From: Alphaproteobacteria bacterium
Lineage (GTDB): Bacteria; Pseudomonadota; Alphaproteobacteria; Caulobacterales; Caulobacteraceae
Assembly: GCA_018821435.1 (NCBI GenBank)
Contig: JAHJME010000012.1
Span: 248,001 to 312,000, forward strand
Direction: 5' to 3'
Length of the DNA stretch: 64,000 nt
Shown: piece by piece, positions 30,810 through 41,966 of the stretch
How positions within the stretch are numbered: the stretch's first letter is position 1
How the letters are laid out: each line of letters opens with the position of its first letter
Made by a program: the position numbers and the translations under genes
The notes under the pieces: generated by a model
Databases searched by the model: none
Seen by the model: the letters and a program-made list of their open reading frames with translations, nothing else
Told to the model about the DNA's origin: nothing

Positions 30810-32090
30810 ATGGGCGATAAAGCCAAGTTCGAAATCGACGGAAAATCGGTCGAGCTCCCGGTTCTGCGCGGCACCGAGGGGCCGGCGGTCGTCGACATCC
30901 GCAAGCTTTATGCGGAAGCCGACGTCTTCACCTACGACCCCGGGTTCACGTCGACGGCGTCTTGCGAAAGCAAGATCACCTTCATCGACGGCGACAAGGG
31001 CGTGCTGCTGCATCGGGGCTACCCGATCGACGAACTGGCCGAGCAGTCCAGCTTCCTGGAGGTCTGCTACCTCCTGCTGCACGGGGAACTTCCGAAGGCC
31101 GGCGAGTTCGCCGACTTCGAGAAGAACATCATCTACCACACGATGCTGCACGAGCAGTTCGACCGCTTTTTCCAAGGCTTCCGTCGGGATGCTCACCCGA
31201 TGGCGATCATGACCGGCGCAGTCGGCGCCCTGTCGGCCTTCTATCACGACAGCACCAACGTCGAGGATCCCGAGCAGCGGATGATTTCCGCCCATCGGAT
31301 GATCGCCAAGATGCCGACGATCGCGGCCCGGGCGTTCAAGTACTCGCGCGGCCAGCCGTTCGTGTACCCGCGCAACGACCTCTCCTACGCCGAGAACTTC
31401 TTGCGCATGTGCTTCTCGGTTCCGGCCGAGGATTGGGTGCCCAATCCGGTCCTGACCAAGGCGATGGACCGGATCTTCATCCTGCACGCCGACCACGAGC
31501 AGAACGCGTCCACCTCGACCGTCCGCCTGGCGGGCTCGTCGGGCGCCAACCCGTTCGCCTGCATCGCGGCCGGCATCGCCTCGCTCTGGGGTCCCAAGCA
31601 CGGCGGCGCGAACGAAGAAGCGCTCAACATGCTGAAGGAAATCGGGACGGTCGATAAGATCCCCGAGTTCGTTGAGGGCGTGAAGAAGCGCGAGCGCCTG
31701 CTGATGGGCTTCGGTCACCGGGTCTACAAGAACTACGACCCGCGCGCGAAGGTCATGCAGACCACCTGCCACGAAGTCCTGGCCGAAGTCGGCCACGGCG
31801 ACGACCCGCTGCTGAAGGTGGCCATGGAGCTCGAGAAGATCGCGCTCAACGACCCCTTCTTCATCGAGCGCAAGCTGTACCCGAACGTCGACTTCTACTC
31901 CGGCATCACGCTGCGCGCCCTGGGCTTCCCGCCCGAGATGTTCACCGTGCTGTTCGCTCTGGCCCGCACCGTCGGCTGGATCGCCCAGTGGAAGGAAATG
32001 ATCGAGGATCCGTCGCAGAAGATCGGCCGTCCGCGCCAGATCTATACGGGCGCTCCGCTCCGCACCTACACGAAGGTCGAAACGCGCTAA
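30810..32090 (+). CDS. gltA: Citrate synthase
   Basis: The 426-residue hexameric (type II) citrate synthase of the TCA cycle. Active-site regions are FMEHADHEQ-type [16 protein letters not shown] (first histidine), [15 protein letters not shown] (second histidine), and [14 protein letters not shown]. The N-terminal domain with [19 protein letters not shown] matches NADH-sensitive Gram-negative enzymes. Its last four bases overlap the convergent lpxB stop. Confidence 0.98.
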   Translation: MGDKAKFEIDGKSVELPVLRGTEGPAVVDIRKLYAEADVFTYDPGFTSTASCESKITFIDGDKGVLLHRGYPIDELAEQSSFLEVCYLLLHGELPKAGEFADFEKNIIYHTMLHEQFDRFFQGFRRDAHPMAIMTGAVGALSAFYHDSTNVEDPEQRMISAHRMIAKMPTIAARAFKYSRGQPFVYPRNDLSYAENFLRMCFSVPAEDWVPNPVLTKAMDRIFILHADHEQNASTSTVRLAGSSGANPFACIAAGIASLWGPKHGGANEEALNMLKEIGTVDKIPEFVEGVKKRERLLMGFGHRVYKNYDPRAKVMQTTCHEVLAEVGHGDDPLLKVAMELEKIALNDPFFIERKLYPNVDFYSGITLRALGFPPEMFTVLFALARTVGWIAQWKEMIEDPSQKIGRPRQIYTGAPLRTYTKVETR

Positions 32091-33256
32091 GCGCGCTTCG
32101 ACAACAGTTCCAGCACGGCAATCGCGGCGGCCTCGTTCGGATCGGGGCCGCCGCGACCCATTTTGAGCAAGGCCGCCGTCTGCCGCTCGACCTGCCGCTG
32201 ACGCAGCGCGGCGTCGTCCAGGCGTCGTCTGACCTCCCGCGCCAGCGCCTCTCCGTTGCACGCGTCCTGAATCAGTTCGGGCGCCACGAAGTCCTGGGCG
32301 GCGATGTTGAACAGGGTCACGTACTTGGTGCGGATCAGCCGCTTCAGGATCGCGTAGGTCACCGGCGCCAGCCGATAGCCGATCACCATTGGCGTCCCCG
32401 CGACGGCCAGCTCTGTCGTCACCGTGCCGGAACAGGCCAGCGCCACCGTCGCGGCCGCCATGGCGTCACGCTTGGCGGTATCGCCCTCGACCACATGCGC
32501 CTTGTGCGGCCAGCCGGCGACACGGGCCTTCACCAGCTCGGCCACCGTCGGCGCGGCGGGCACGACCACGTGCAACTCCGGCCGCTCGGCCTTCAGTCGA
32601 CGTACGGCATCCTCGAACGCCGGCAGCACGCGCTCGATCTCGGACGGCCGACTGCCGGGCAGCACCAGCAGGATCGGATCGTCCGGCCCGGCCCCGATCT
32701 CACGCCGCAGCCGCGCGGGGTCCGCCGAGGCGAAGTCGATGGCCAGGGTGGCGTCGCCCACCAGCGTGGTCTTCAACCCCTCCCGCTCGAACGCCGGCGC
32801 GTCGAAGCTGTGGATGGTCAGCAGCAGGTCGAACCATTTCGCCGCCGTCCGCGCCCGCCCGGGCCGCGACGCCCAGACCTGTGGCGCGACATACTTCACC
32901 AGCGGCAGCGTCGGCGCCTGTCGCCGCAGCCGGTGGGCGACGCGCAGGGTGAACCCCCACGAGTCGATCAGCACCGCCACATCGGGCGTTTCGCGCGCCG
33001 CCAAGGCCGCGGTCTCGTCGGCGCGGCGCACGACCTTGCGATAGGCCAGCAGGCCTTCCAGCAGGCCGAAGATCGACAGGTCGGAGATATCGAACGGGCT
33101 GTCCACGCCCTCGGCCCGCATCCGCGCGCCACCGACGCCCACGAACCGCACCCCGTCGCCCAGCCGCCGCTTCAGCGCCCGCGCCAGCCCCGCGCCCCGG
33201 TCGTCGCCCGAGGCCTCGGCCGCCACCAGCATCACGGTGAGCGGCCGCCGGGTCAC
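32087..33256 (-). CDS. lpxB: Lipid-A-disaccharide synthase
   Basis: The 389-residue GT-B glycosyltransferase (family 19) joins UDP-diacylglucosamine and lipid X to form the lipid A disaccharide at the inner membrane. Seen are [14 protein letters not shown] at the N-terminus and [16 protein letters not shown] in the nucleotide-binding half. Start is GTG at 33256, overlapping the lpxI stop by four bases. It is last gene of the bamA-lpx cluster. Confidence 0.97.
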   Translation of the reverse strand: MTRRPLTVMLVAAEASGDDRGAGLARALKRRLGDGVRFVGVGGARMRAEGVDSPFDISDLSIFGLLEGLLAYRKVVRRADETAALAARETPDVAVLIDSWGFTLRVAHRLRRQAPTLPLVKYVAPQVWASRPGRARTAAKWFDLLLTIHSFDAPAFEREGLKTTLVGDATLAIDFASADPARLRREIGAGPDDPILLVLPGSRPSEIERVLPAFEDAVRRLKAERPELHVVVPAAPTVAELVKARVAGWPHKAHVVEGDTAKRDAMAAATVALACSGTVTTELAVAGTPMVIGYRLAPVTYAILKRLIRTKYVTLFNIAAQDFVAPELIQDACNGEALAREVRRRLDDAALRQRQVERQTAALLKMGRGGPDPNEAAAIAVLELLSKRA

Positions 33257-34092
33257 GACGGATCCGGCTCGACGCCCAGGATGAACACGCCCAGCTCGTC
33301 GGCCAGGGCGATGGTCGCCTCGCGGTCCAGCACCAGCAGGCGGCCCGCTTCCCCGGCGATCCCCTTCAGCCCGGCGCGCGCCACGCCCTGGACCGTGGCC
33401 AGGCCGATGGTCGGCAGGTCGACGCGGGTTTCCTGGATCGGCTTGGGCGCCTTGGCCAGCACGCCCAGGCCCGCGCCGGGCTTGCCCTTCAGATGCGCCG
33501 GCAGGTCCGCCACCCGCGCCAGCAGCGCGTCCGTGCCCTCCTGCGCCTCGACCGCCAGCACCAGGCCATGGGCCACCACGCTCGCCTGGCCGATATCCAA
33601 TTGGCCGATGGCGCGGGCCACCCGCAGCGCGTGCCGCGCATCGGCCAGGTCGTCCTCGCCGGGCGCGTGGCGGCCCAGCACGCCGGCCGGCAGCGAGAGG
33701 TCCTCCATGACGTCGTGCGCGCCCTCGACCGCGAAGCCTTCCTTCTCGAACTCGCCCACCAGCAGTCGCAGCAAGGCGTCATCGCCCTTCCGCGCCGAGG
33801 CGATCACCTTGGGCAACAGCATCAGGCCGCGCAGATCGGGAACCAGGCTGGTGAAGTCGGGCCGCGCCACGTTGCCGGCCAGGCAGATGGAGCGGCACCC
33901 GGCGCGCTTCAGCGCCTTCATGCACTTGCCGATCTCCGCCAGCCCGACCTCGGCGCCGGCGTAAGGCGCGAGGCCCGTGCCTGCGAAACCCTTCAGCCGG
34001 ATCACGAACAGCGGCCGGCCGGACCGCTCGCAGTGCTGGGCGATCTCCACCGGCAGGCCCCCGCCGCCGGCGATCAGGCCCAGTTTCTGCAT
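33253..34092 (-). CDS. lpxI: UDP-2,3-diacylglucosamine pyrophosphatase LpxI
   Basis: A 279-residue DUF1009 protein that hydrolyses UDP-2,3-diacylglucosamine to lipid X. LpxI replaces LpxH in alphaproteobacteria and was first characterised in Caulobacter crescentus. The N-terminus KLGLIAGGGGLPVEIAQH and the later DVMEDLSLPAGVLGRHAPGE region are characteristic. ATG at 34092 overlaps the lpxA stop by one base (TGATG); a longer reading extends into lpxA. Position between lpxA and lpxB confirms the role. Confidence 0.95.
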   Translation of the reverse strand: MQKLGLIAGGGGLPVEIAQHCERSGRPLFVIRLKGFAGTGLAPYAGAEVGLAEIGKCMKALKRAGCRSICLAGNVARPDFTSLVPDLRGLMLLPKVIASARKGDDALLRLLVGEFEKEGFAVEGAHDVMEDLSLPAGVLGRHAPGEDDLADARHALRVARAIGQLDIGQASVVAHGLVLAVEAQEGTDALLARVADLPAHLKGKPGAGLGVLAKAPKPIQETRVDLPTIGLATVQGVARAGLKGIAGEAGRLLVLDREATIALADELGVFILGVEPDPS

Positions 34093-34889
34093 CAGACTTC
34101 GCGTTCCGGCAGGCAGAGCGGACGGCTGGCGTCGGCGCGGATGAAGTCGATGATCTCCATCACCGGGGCCGAGTGGCCGAAGGTGTGGGCGGTGTCCTCG
34201 ATCCGCTCCTGGAAGGTGCCTTCCTCGGCGAACATCAGCCGGTAGGCCGAGCGCAACTCGCTGATCGTTTCGCGCCCGAAGCTGCGGCGCTTCAGGCCCA
34301 CCAGATTCAGGCCCTCCAGGTGCGCGTGGTTGCCCCACACCAGGCCGTACGGGATCACGTCCTTGGTCACCGCGGCCAGGCCGCCGATGAACGAATAGCG
34401 CCCCACCCGGCAGTATTGGTGCACCGCCGCCAGCCCGCTCACCATCACGAAGTCGCCCACGTGGACATGGCCGCCCAGGGTGGCCGAGTGGGCCAGGATC
34501 ACGTTGTCGCCCACCGTGCAGTCGTGTCCGACGTGGCTGGTGGCCATGAACATGCCGTCGTCGCCAACCCGCGTCACCGCCCCGCCGTCCGGCGTGCCGA
34601 TGTGCATGGTGACGTGTTCCCACATCTTGTTGCGGTCGCCGATGACCAGCTCGGTCGGCTCGCCATTGTAGCCGGTGTGGTGCGGCGGGCCGCCCAGGTT
34701 GGAGAAGTTGCGGACCGAACAGTCCTCGCCGATCGTCACGCGGTTCTCGATCACCACATGCGACAGGATCTGGGTGCGCGCGCCGATCCGCGCGTGCTCG
34801 CCGACGATGGAATAGGCGCCGATGCTGACGCCGTCGGCCAGCTCCGCGCCCTTGGCGACCAGCGCGGTAGGGTGGATTTCGACGCCCAA
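34092..34889 (-). CDS. lpxA: Acyl-ACP:UDP-N-acetylglucosamine O-acyltransferase
   Basis: The 265-residue left-handed beta-helix acyltransferase does the first step of lipid A synthesis. The hexapeptide repeat pattern runs from about residue 5 to 190 ([20 protein letters not shown]). The catalytic histidine lies in ATSHVGHDC. No ATG or GTG fits; the probable start is TTG at 34889, five bases after the fabZ stop, giving the usual length. Confidence 0.95.
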   Translation of the reverse strand: MGVEIHPTALVAKGAELADGVSIGAYSIVGEHARIGARTQILSHVVIENRVTIGEDCSVRNFSNLGGPPHHTGYNGEPTELVIGDRNKMWEHVTMHIGTPDGGAVTRVGDDGMFMATSHVGHDCTVGDNVILAHSATLGGHVHVGDFVMVSGLAAVHQYCRVGRYSFIGGLAAVTKDVIPYGLVWGNHAHLEGLNLVGLKRRSFGRETISELRSAYRLMFAEEGTFQERIEDTAHTFGHSAPVMEIIDFIRADASRPLCLPEREV

Positions 34890-34893
34890 GGGA

Positions 34894-35364
34894 TCAGGTC
34901 TCCACGACCATGGCGGCGAACTCGCATTCGGCGGCCACCTTGTCGCCGACCATCGCCTGGCCCGCGAACTTGAACACGTCGCCGCGGTGGCGGACCACTC
35001 GCACCGGCATCCGCACCACATCGCCCGGACGGACCGGCGCGCGGAAGCGGCAGTTGTCGGCGGACATGAAGAAGATCGCCTTGCCCGTGGTGTCGACTTC
35101 CAGCGACTTCGACATCAGCACGGCGCCCGTCTGGGCCATGGCCTCGATCAGCAGCACGCCCGGCATCACCGGATAGTCCGGGAAGTGGCCCTGGAAGAAG
35201 GGCTCGTTCACGCTCACGCACTTGATGCCGACGATGGATTCGTTCTGCTTGTACTCTTCGCAGCGGTCCACCAGCAGCATGGGGAACCGGTGCGGAATCC
35301 GCGCCAGAATCTCGGTGATGTCGATAACGGTGGGATCGCTCTCCACCGGCGCTTTGCGCGTCAT
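34894..35364 (-). CDS. fabZ: 3-hydroxyacyl-ACP dehydratase FabZ
   Basis: The 156-residue hot-dog-fold dehydratase of fatty acid elongation. Catalytic residues are the histidine in [11 protein letters not shown] and the glutamate in [10 protein letters not shown]. It competes with LpxA/LpxD for 3-hydroxyacyl-ACP, which explains its place between lpxD and lpxA. Overlaps lpxD by four bases. Confidence 0.97.
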   Translation of the reverse strand: MTRKAPVESDPTVIDITEILARIPHRFPMLLVDRCEEYKQNESIVGIKCVSVNEPFFQGHFPDYPVMPGVLLIEAMAQTGAVLMSKSLEVDTTGKAIFFMSADNCRFRAPVRPGDVVRMPVRVVRHRGDVFKFAGQAMVGDKVAAECEFAAMVVET

Positions 35365-36377
35365 GCGTCCCCCCTACCCTTGCGGCTCGCCATGCGGGCC
35401 AGCCAGGCGGTCTCTTTGAGCCAATGGCGGATCGGACGCGCGGGCATGCCGCCCCACGTCTCGCCCGCCGGAATATCCTTCATCACCCCGGCCGCCGCGC
35501 CCACGCGCGCACCCACCCCGATGATCACATGATCCGCCACGCCGGCGCGCCCGCCGAACTGAGCGCCGTCGCCGATCGTCACGCTGCCGGAGATGCCGGT
35601 GTGAGCGGCCATGACGCAGTTACGTCCCACGCGCACGTTGTGGGCGATCTGCACCAGGTTGTCGATCTTGGTGTTCTCGCCGATCACGGTGTCCTCGAAC
35701 GCCCCGCGATCGATGGTGGTGTTGGCGCCGATCGAGACGCCGTCCTGGATGATCACCCGGCCCAGCTGGGGGATGTCGATGAGGCCCTTGGGACCCGCCG
35801 TGGCGCCGAATCCGGGTTCGCCGATCCGCGCGCCGGCCATGATCTTCACCCGGTCGCCGATCAGGGCGAAGCCGATGGTGACGTTGGGGGCGATGTCGCA
35901 GTTCCGACCGATGGTCACGCCGGGTCCGATGGTGGTGTTGGCGCCGATCCGCGTGCCTCGGCCGATCTGGGCGGCGGGGCCGACGACCGCCCCGGGGCCC
36001 AGCACCACATCGGCCTCGAGCAGCGCGTCCGCGGCGACCGCCTGCGTTCCGGCGGCGCGAGGGCGATGCAGCCGCTGCGCCGCCAGCGCATAGGCGCCCT
36101 GCGGATTGGCCGTGGTCAGCACCGCGCAATCGGGCGGCGCCAGCGCCTCCAGCCCGGGCGGCAGGAAGCAAGCCGCTGGCCGTGCCTCGGCTAGCGCCTG
36201 CGCGTACTTGCGGTCGGCCAGGAAGGTGATGGTCTCCGGCCCGGCCTGGGCCAGGACCGCGACGCGGCTGACGCGCCGTTCGGCCACGCCGGCGTCGGCG
36301 AGCACGGCCCCGGTCAGGGTCGCGAGCTCACCCAGGGCGGCTGGGCCGAGATCCTCGAAGAAGCGCGGGTCGGGCAT
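35361..36377 (-). CDS. lpxD: UDP-3-O-acylglucosamine N-acyltransferase
   Basis: The 338-residue trimeric beta-helix acyltransferase adds the second acyl chain in lipid A synthesis. An N-terminal uridine-binding domain (about 1-105) is followed by hexapeptide repeats (about 110-290) containing the catalytic histidine in [12 protein letters not shown]-terminal helix present. It follows skp with a 36-base gap. Confidence 0.97.
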   Translation of the reverse strand: MPDPRFFEDLGPAALGELATLTGAVLADAGVAERRVSRVAVLAQAGPETITFLADRKYAQALAEARPAACFLPPGLEALAPPDCAVLTTANPQGAYALAAQRLHRPRAAGTQAVAADALLEADVVLGPGAVVGPAAQIGRGTRIGANTTIGPGVTIGRNCDIAPNVTIGFALIGDRVKIMAGARIGEPGFGATAGPKGLIDIPQLGRVIIQDGVSIGANTTIDRGAFEDTVIGENTKIDNLVQIAHNVRVGRNCVMAAHTGISGSVTIGDGAQFGGRAGVADHVIIGVGARVGAAAGVMKDIPAGETWGGMPARPIRHWLKETAWLARMASRKGRGDA

Positions 36378-36413
36378 GAATCGCTTTTAGGCGGACTCGA
36401 CCCGCGCGTCGTC

Positions 36414-37061
36414 CTACTTGCGCGCCGCGGCGGCGGCGGCGGGCGCCGCTTGGTCGAGGCGTTCACGATCGAATGTGAACTGGGTGATCTTGGCGTTCAG
36501 CGCCGTGACGACCGCGGGCGTGATATCCGAGGCGGGGTTGCCCAGGATGATCGAGTTGCGGTTGATCAGGATCGAGCACTGCTTGGCCTGATAGGCTTGG
36601 CGGATCAGCGGCTCCATCTCGGTGCCGACCCGGTTGACCGCCTTTTGCTCGGTCGCCTGGATCTCCTGGTCGCGCTGCTGGGCCTTGCGCTGCAGGGCGT
36701 TGGCGCGGACCTGCAGGGCGGCGGCGCGCTGTTCCAGGGTGTTCTGGTCCAGCGTGGTGCGTTGGCCGTCCAGGGCCTTGGCGTCGGTGTCGATCGAGGT
36801 CTTCTCGGCGTTCAGCTCGGCGTTCACCTGGGCCACCAGTTGCTGGAGGCGGGTGTTGACGAACTTGCCGACGGTCGAGGCGCCGATGGCGTTCTCCACC
36901 GACACGATGCAGAGGCCGGGCACCGGAGCGCCGTGGGTCACCGCGGGGGCCGCCGCTGCGGCGGGAGCCGCCGCTGCGGGAGCCTGGGCGAAGGCCGGGG
37001 CCGCGCCGGTGAGCGCGAGAGCCATGGCGCTACCGGCCACGGCGAAAGTCTTGAAGGTCAT
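36414..37061 (-). CDS. skp: OmpH/Skp-family periplasmic chaperone
   Basis: A 215-residue secreted protein with an N-terminal signal peptide (residues 1-25, ending AFA) and an Ala/Pro stretch. A long helical hairpin (about 70-180) of coiled-coil type rich in Gln, Ala, Arg and Glu gives the tentacle of Skp trimers. It holds unfolded outer-membrane proteins for BamA, whose gene is immediately upstream (five bases). Longer than E. coli Skp because of Ala-rich ends. Confidence 0.9.
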   Translation of the reverse strand: MTFKTFAVAGSAMALALTGAAPAFAQAPAAAAPAAAAAPAVTHGAPVPGLCIVSVENAIGASTVGKFVNTRLQQLVAQVNAELNAEKTSIDTDAKALDGQRTTLDQNTLEQRAAALQVRANALQRKAQQRDQEIQATEQKAVNRVGTEMEPLIRQAYQAKQCSILINRNSIILGNPASDITPAVVTALNAKITQFTFDRERLDQAAPAAAAAARK

Positions 37062-37066
37062 GTTTC

Positions 37067-39508
37067 CTAGAACCTAGTTGAAGTGGAGAACCGGAAGGTT
37101 TCTTCCTTGTCGTACGTTTCCTTGGCCAAAACGCGGCTGAAGTCGAAGCGGATGGGACCCATCGGCGACTTCCAGAAGACACTGACGCCGGCCGACGCCC
37201 GGAGGGACAGGTCGTCGCGGATACAGGTGTTCCGCGCGCCCGGCGTGGCCAGGTTTGGGATCTGCGTCGTCGGGTCTGCCGGGTTCGCGACCGTGGGCTG
37301 CAGGCAGTCGACGTCGCCGACCTGATAGACCTTGTCCGACTTGTCCAGCTTGCCCAGCGTCCCGAAGTCGGTGAACAGCGCCGCCTTGATCCCGTATTGC
37401 TCGGGCAGGAACGTCGGCACGGTCAGCTCGACGGTGCCGATGGCGTACATCTTCCCGCCAAGCGCATCGGCGCGTTGCAGGGACGTGTCGCGCGGGCCGA
37501 TACCGGCCGTCTCGAAGCCCCGGAAGTTCAGGCCGCCCTTGTAGTAGCGGTCGTTGATCCGCACCGAGTCGCCGCCCCAGCCGACGACGTAGCCGCCCGA
37601 CCCGGTCACCGACAGGATGAAGTCCTTGTTGAAGCCGTGGAACCAGCCGCTTTCCAGGTCGGTGCGGACGAAGTTCACGTCCCCGCCCAGACCGGCGAGG
37701 TCCTGGTTGAAGTCCACGTACCAGCCACGGGTCGGGTTCAGATAATCGTTCCGACGGTCGATCCGCGCGCCATAGCCGACCAGCGACGTCAGGAAGGTGC
37801 CGACCTGCTGGCAGAACGCCGCCGAGACCACGGCGCCGCTGGCGCGGTCGCAGTAGAAGCTGTCGATCTGGATCTCGTCCTGGCGCAGCGTGTAGCGCAG
37901 GGCGCCGCGACTATCGATGCTGAGCGGGAAGTTGGCCCGGAAGGTCACGCCGTAGGTCGTGGTCTTGTAGGCCGAGAAGTCCGACAGGTCGTAGCGATAG
38001 CCGTAGAGGTCGACGCCGGCGGCCACGTCGCGGTTCAGGAAGCGCGGCTCGGTGAACGAGAAGTCCAGCTGCTGGCGCAGCGACCCGACGGAAATCCGCG
38101 CGCGGACGTCCTGGCCGCGGCCCCGGAAGTTGCGCTGGGTGATCCCCAGGTCCAGCACCAGCTGGTCGACCGACGAATAGCCGGCGCTGAACGAGAGCTC
38201 GCCCGTGGGCTGCTCCTCGACCTTCACCTGCAGCGCCGTGCGGTCCGGGGCCGAGCCCGGAACCTCCTGGATGTCCACGTCCTTGAAGTAGCCCAGGGCG
38301 CGGATCTGGCGCTTGGACCGGTCCACCAGGGCGCGGTTGTAGGCGTCGCCCTCGACCACGCTCATTTCGCGGCGGATGACGTAGTCCAGCGTCTGGGTAT
38401 TGCCGACGATGTCGATGCGGTCGACGTAGACCCGCGGCCCTTCGCGCACGGCGAAGGTCACGTCCACGACGCCCTTCTCCCGGTCGGGGGTGTAGCGCGG
38501 GCGCACGTCCACGAACGCGAAGCCAGCGGCGCCGGCCGCGAAGGTCAGGGCGTCGGTCGAGGTCTCGATGGCCTCGTCCTGGTACTCCTGCCCGGTGCGG
38601 ATCGGGATCAGGGCGGTCAGGACGTCCTTGTCCAGCTTCTGCAGCTCGGTCTCGACGGTGACCTTGCCGAACTTGTACTTCGGGCCTTCATCGACGTTGT
38701 ACGTGACGACGAAGCCGTTCTTGTCCGGCGCCAGCTCGGCCACCGACGAGGTCACCCGGAAGTCGTAGTAGCCGCGGTTGCGGTAGTGCTTCCGCAGCTG
38801 CTCCTTGTCGTATTCCAGGCGATCGGGGTCGTAGTTGGCGTTGTTCGAGAAGAACTTGAACCAGCGCGTCTCCTCGGTGACCACGACATCGCGCAGGTCG
38901 TTGTCCGAGAACGCCTTGTTGCCCAGGAAGTTGACCGACAGGATGCCGCTCTTCGGGCCCTCGTCGATCTTGAAGATCAGGTCGACGCGCTTTTGCGGCA
39001 GTTCGATGATCTGCGGCGTCACGGTGGCCGAGATCCGGCCGGACCGGCGATACAGCTCGACGATTCGCTGAACGTCGCCCTGCACCTTGGCGCGGGTGAA
39101 GATGCCGCGCGGACGCACGGTCACCTCGTCGCGCAGCTTGTCTTCCTTGAGCCCCTTGTTCCCCTCGAAGATCACCCGGTTGATGATCGGGTTCTCGACC
39201 ACGGTGACGATCAGGTCTCCGTTCTGGAAGTCGATCTTCACGTCCGAGAACAGGTCGGTGCGGAACAGCGCCTTCAGCGCCAGGTCGATCTTGGCCGAAT
39301 CGACGGGTTCGCCCGGCTGGATCGGCAGGTACGAGATGACGGTCGACTGCTCGATCCGCTCGTTGCCCTGCACCAGGATGCGTTGGATCACGCCGCCCTG
39401 CGCGGCTTGCTGGGCAAGCGCGGCTCCAGGCACGACGAGAGCGGACGTGCCCAGCAGTAGGGCAAGACCGGAGGCAAGCGCGGCGCGGGAGGCGCGGGTT
39501 CTAAACAT
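37067..39508 (-). CDS. bamA: Outer-membrane protein assembly factor BamA
   Basis: The 813-residue Omp85 protein inserts beta-barrel proteins into the outer membrane. Signal peptide (about 1-32), five POTRA domains (about 40-440; for example IQRILVQGNERIEQSTVISY opens POTRA1), and a C-terminal 16-strand barrel ending in phenylalanine (RFSTSTRF). The lid-lock motif region VRINDRYYKGGLNFRGFE is present. It lies after rseP and before skp, the usual order. Confidence 0.97.
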   Translation of the reverse strand: MFRTRASRAALASGLALLLGTSALVVPGAALAQQAAQGGVIQRILVQGNERIEQSTVISYLPIQPGEPVDSAKIDLALKALFRTDLFSDVKIDFQNGDLIVTVVENPIINRVIFEGNKGLKEDKLRDEVTVRPRGIFTRAKVQGDVQRIVELYRRSGRISATVTPQIIELPQKRVDLIFKIDEGPKSGILSVNFLGNKAFSDNDLRDVVVTEETRWFKFFSNNANYDPDRLEYDKEQLRKHYRNRGYYDFRVTSSVAELAPDKNGFVVTYNVDEGPKYKFGKVTVETELQKLDKDVLTALIPIRTGQEYQDEAIETSTDALTFAAGAAGFAFVDVRPRYTPDREKGVVDVTFAVREGPRVYVDRIDIVGNTQTLDYVIRREMSVVEGDAYNRALVDRSKRQIRALGYFKDVDIQEVPGSAPDRTALQVKVEEQPTGELSFSAGYSSVDQLVLDLGITQRNFRGRGQDVRARISVGSLRQQLDFSFTEPRFLNRDVAAGVDLYGYRYDLSDFSAYKTTTYGVTFRANFPLSIDSRGALRYTLRQDEIQIDSFYCDRASGAVVSAAFCQQVGTFLTSLVGYGARIDRRNDYLNPTRGWYVDFNQDLAGLGGDVNFVRTDLESGWFHGFNKDFILSVTGSGGYVVGWGGDSVRINDRYYKGGLNFRGFETAGIGPRDTSLQRADALGGKMYAIGTVELTVPTFLPEQYGIKAALFTDFGTLGKLDKSDKVYQVGDVDCLQPTVANPADPTTQIPNLATPGARNTCIRDDLSLRASAGVSVFWKSPMGPIRFDFSRVLAKETYDKEETFRFSTSTRF

Positions 39509-39537
39509 CGAATCAGCCGGTTGAGGGACGAACGGGC

Positions 39538-40752
39538 CTAAGAGAATAGGCCGCCGAACAGATTGAACACACGCAGGCGCTGCAAGTCGTTCCAGGTGGC
39601 GAACAACATCAAACCGAGGACAAGCGCAAGACCCACTCGGTAGCCTGCCGCCTGAACCTTGGCGGCAAGAGGGCGCCGCGTCACAGCTTCGTAGGCATAG
39701 AACATCAGATGGCCCCCATCCAGGACGGGGACCGGCAGCAGATTCATGAAGCCGATGCTGACCGAGATGATGCCGATCAACTCGAACATCATCAGCGCGC
39801 TGTTGGCGAAGAACGCCCCCGTCGTGGGCGAGACCTCCCGCGCCTGCTTGGTGAGATCGCCGGACATCTGGGCCATGCCCAGCGGACCCGCGAGCTGATC
39901 GGCGTTTTCGCGGCCCGAGAACAGCCGTCCCACATAGGTGAGCGTCGTCGAGATCGTCGACACGGTGCGCTGCGCCCCGCCGACGATGGCCTCAGGCAGA
40001 TTGTAGCGCCGGATGACGACATCGCCCGGCCGGGTCTCGTGTCCCAGGCCCAGCTTGCCCATCATATGGGTCTTGCCCAGGCGGTCCACGATAGGGCCGC
40101 GCTGCGGCGTGGCGTTCAGCGCGACCTCTTGAGACCCGCGCCGGACCACGAAGGCCATGGGGGTCTCTGAACTCAGCAGCACCTTGGAGGTGATGTCCTC
40201 GAAGCCGGCCACCGGCTTGCCGTTGAGTTCCACGATCACGTCGCCGGGCCGGAACCCGGCCTGCTCCGCGCGGCTGCCGGCCACGACCGTGTCGATTCGC
40301 GTCGAGTTCGTCGGAACCCCGAACGCCAGCAGCAGGATGGCGAAGACCACGGTCGATAGGACGAAGTTCGAGAACGGGCCGGCCCCGACGATGATCGCGC
40401 GCTGCCAGAGGGGCTTGAAATGGAAGTACCGGTCGATCTCGGCGCCGCGGCCCTTGTCGATCAGGTCCCGGCGCATGGCGGCCAGGTCTTCGGCGTCCGG
40501 AATGCTGGCCGCGTTCTCGTCCCCCGCGAAGCGCACGTAGCCACCGATGGGGAGCCAGCCGATGCGCCACTCCACCCCCGACTTGTCGGTCCAGTGGGCG
40601 ATGGCGCGGCCGAAGCCGATGGCGAACCGGTCGATCTTCGTCCCCAGCGCCTTGGCCGCCAGGAAGTGGCCCAGCTCGTGCACCGTCACCACGACGCCGA
40701 TGACGAACAGGAACGGAACGACGTAGAGAAGGATCGTCTGCAGCAGCTGCAT
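39538..40752 (-). CDS. rseP: Site-2 protease RseP
   Basis: A 404-residue intramembrane zinc metalloprotease with the HELGH motif (His25, Glu26, His29) in the first transmembrane helix and the third ligand in LLPVPVLDGGHL near residue 350. One clear PDZ domain lies in the periplasmic region (about 170-235, AGFRPGDVIVELNG). It cleaves membrane-bound anti-sigma factors and signal peptides. It lies between dxr and bamA, the conserved order. Confidence 0.96.
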   Translation of the reverse strand: MQLLQTILLYVVPFLFVIGVVVTVHELGHFLAAKALGTKIDRFAIGFGRAIAHWTDKSGVEWRIGWLPIGGYVRFAGDENAASIPDAEDLAAMRRDLIDKGRGAEIDRYFHFKPLWQRAIIVGAGPFSNFVLSTVVFAILLLAFGVPTNSTRIDTVVAGSRAEQAGFRPGDVIVELNGKPVAGFEDITSKVLLSSETPMAFVVRRGSQEVALNATPQRGPIVDRLGKTHMMGKLGLGHETRPGDVVIRRYNLPEAIVGGAQRTVSTISTTLTYVGRLFSGRENADQLAGPLGMAQMSGDLTKQAREVSPTTGAFFANSALMMFELIGIISVSIGFMNLLPVPVLDGGHLMFYAYEAVTRRPLAAKVQAAGYRVGLALVLGLMLFATWNDLQRLRVFNLFGGLFS

Positions 40753-40769
40753 CAGGCGCTTCTACTCCA

Positions 40770-41966
40770 TCAGGCCGCGACGAGGCCGCCGACGACCTCG
40801 TCTGCGACACGCCGGGCCGCGGCGTCGGTGTTGCGGGCGCGTTCTACCGCGTCGCCGTCCAGCGCGCCGCCCGATTCGGTACGGTCCATGCGCTCGAGAG
40901 TTTCCGCCACCACGTTGGGGATATCCAGAAAGCGTATCCGCCGGTCAAGGAAAGCCGCGACGGCGCGCTCGTTGGCCGCATTCATCGCCGCCGGGGCCTG
41001 ACCGCCCGCGGCCAGCGCCTGCTTGGCGATGGAGAGCGCCGGGAACTTCTGCGGATCGGGATGCTGGAAGGTCAGCGGTCCCGCCGTCACCAGGTCCAGC
41101 TTGGGCGCCGGCCAGGGCAGCCGGTCCGGCCACGCGAAGGCGCAAGCGATCGGCGGGCGCATGTCCGGCAGGCCCAGCTGGGCCAGCGTCGAGCCGTCGG
41201 CATATTCGACAAGGCTGTGGATGATCTGCTGCGGGTGGACCAGGACGTCGATCCGCTCCGGCGGCATTGAGAACAGGTAGGCCGCCTCGATCACCTCGAG
41301 GCCCTTGTTCATCATGGTCGCGGAATCGATCGAAATCTTGGCGCCCATCGAGAAATTCGGGTGGGCCAGCGCCTGCTCCAGCGTGGCGGCGGCCATCTGC
41401 TCGCGGCTGGCGTCGCGGAACGGGCCGCCGGACGAGGTCAGGATCAGCCGCGTCACCTGGGCGATGGCCAGCGGGTCCAGCACCTGGAAGATCGCCGAAT
41501 GCTCGGAATCCACCGGGATCACCGCCCCGCCCGCCAGCTTGGCGATCCGCAGCAGCGTCGGCCCGGCGCAGACCAGGCTTTCCTTGTTGGCCAAGGCAAT
41601 CACCGCGCCGGCCTTCGCCGCCGCCAGTGTCGGCGCCAGGCCCGCGAAGCCGACGATGGCCGACATCACCCACTGGGCGTCGGCCGCGGCCACGTCGATC
41701 ACCGCCTGGGCGCCCGCCGCGGAGGCGATGCCCGAACCCTTCAGACGCTCGCGCAGCTCAGGCAGCAGGGTTTCGTCCTGGATCACCGCCACCTGCGGCC
41801 GCCAGCGCAGGGCCTGCTCGGCCAGGCGCGCGACGTTGCGCCCGGCGGTCAGGCCCACGATCTCGACCTCGACCCCGGCCTGATCGAACAGGTCCAGGGT
41901 GGAGACGCCGATCGACCCGGTGGATCCCAGGACGCTGACCTTGCGCGGAAGGCTCAATGTCCCCAT
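40770..41966 (-). CDS. dxr: 1-deoxy-D-xylulose-5-phosphate reductoisomerase
   Basis: The 398-residue NADPH-dependent enzyme of the methylerythritol phosphate route to isoprenoids. The nucleotide-binding motif GSTGSIG is at residues 14-20; SEHSAIFQ and the SSGGPFR loop lie in the active site. The C-terminal helical domain is complete. ATG at 41966 overlaps the end of cdsA by 13 bases; a much longer reading runs antisense-free through cdsA in another frame and is not real. Products feed UppS nearby. Confidence 0.97.
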   Translation of the reverse strand: MGTLSLPRKVSVLGSTGSIGVSTLDLFDQAGVEVEIVGLTAGRNVARLAEQALRWRPQVAVIQDETLLPELRERLKGSGIASAAGAQAVIDVAAADAQWVMSAIVGFAGLAPTLAAAKAGAVIALANKESLVCAGPTLLRIAKLAGGAVIPVDSEHSAIFQVLDPLAIAQVTRLILTSSGGPFRDASREQMAAATLEQALAHPNFSMGAKISIDSATMMNKGLEVIEAAYLFSMPPERIDVLVHPQQIIHSLVEYADGSTLAQLGLPDMRPPIACAFAWPDRLPWPAPKLDLVTAGPLTFQHPDPQKFPALSIAKQALAAGGQAPAAMNAANERAVAAFLDRRIRFLDIPNVVAETLERMDRTESGGALDGDAVERARNTDAAARRVADEVVGGLVAA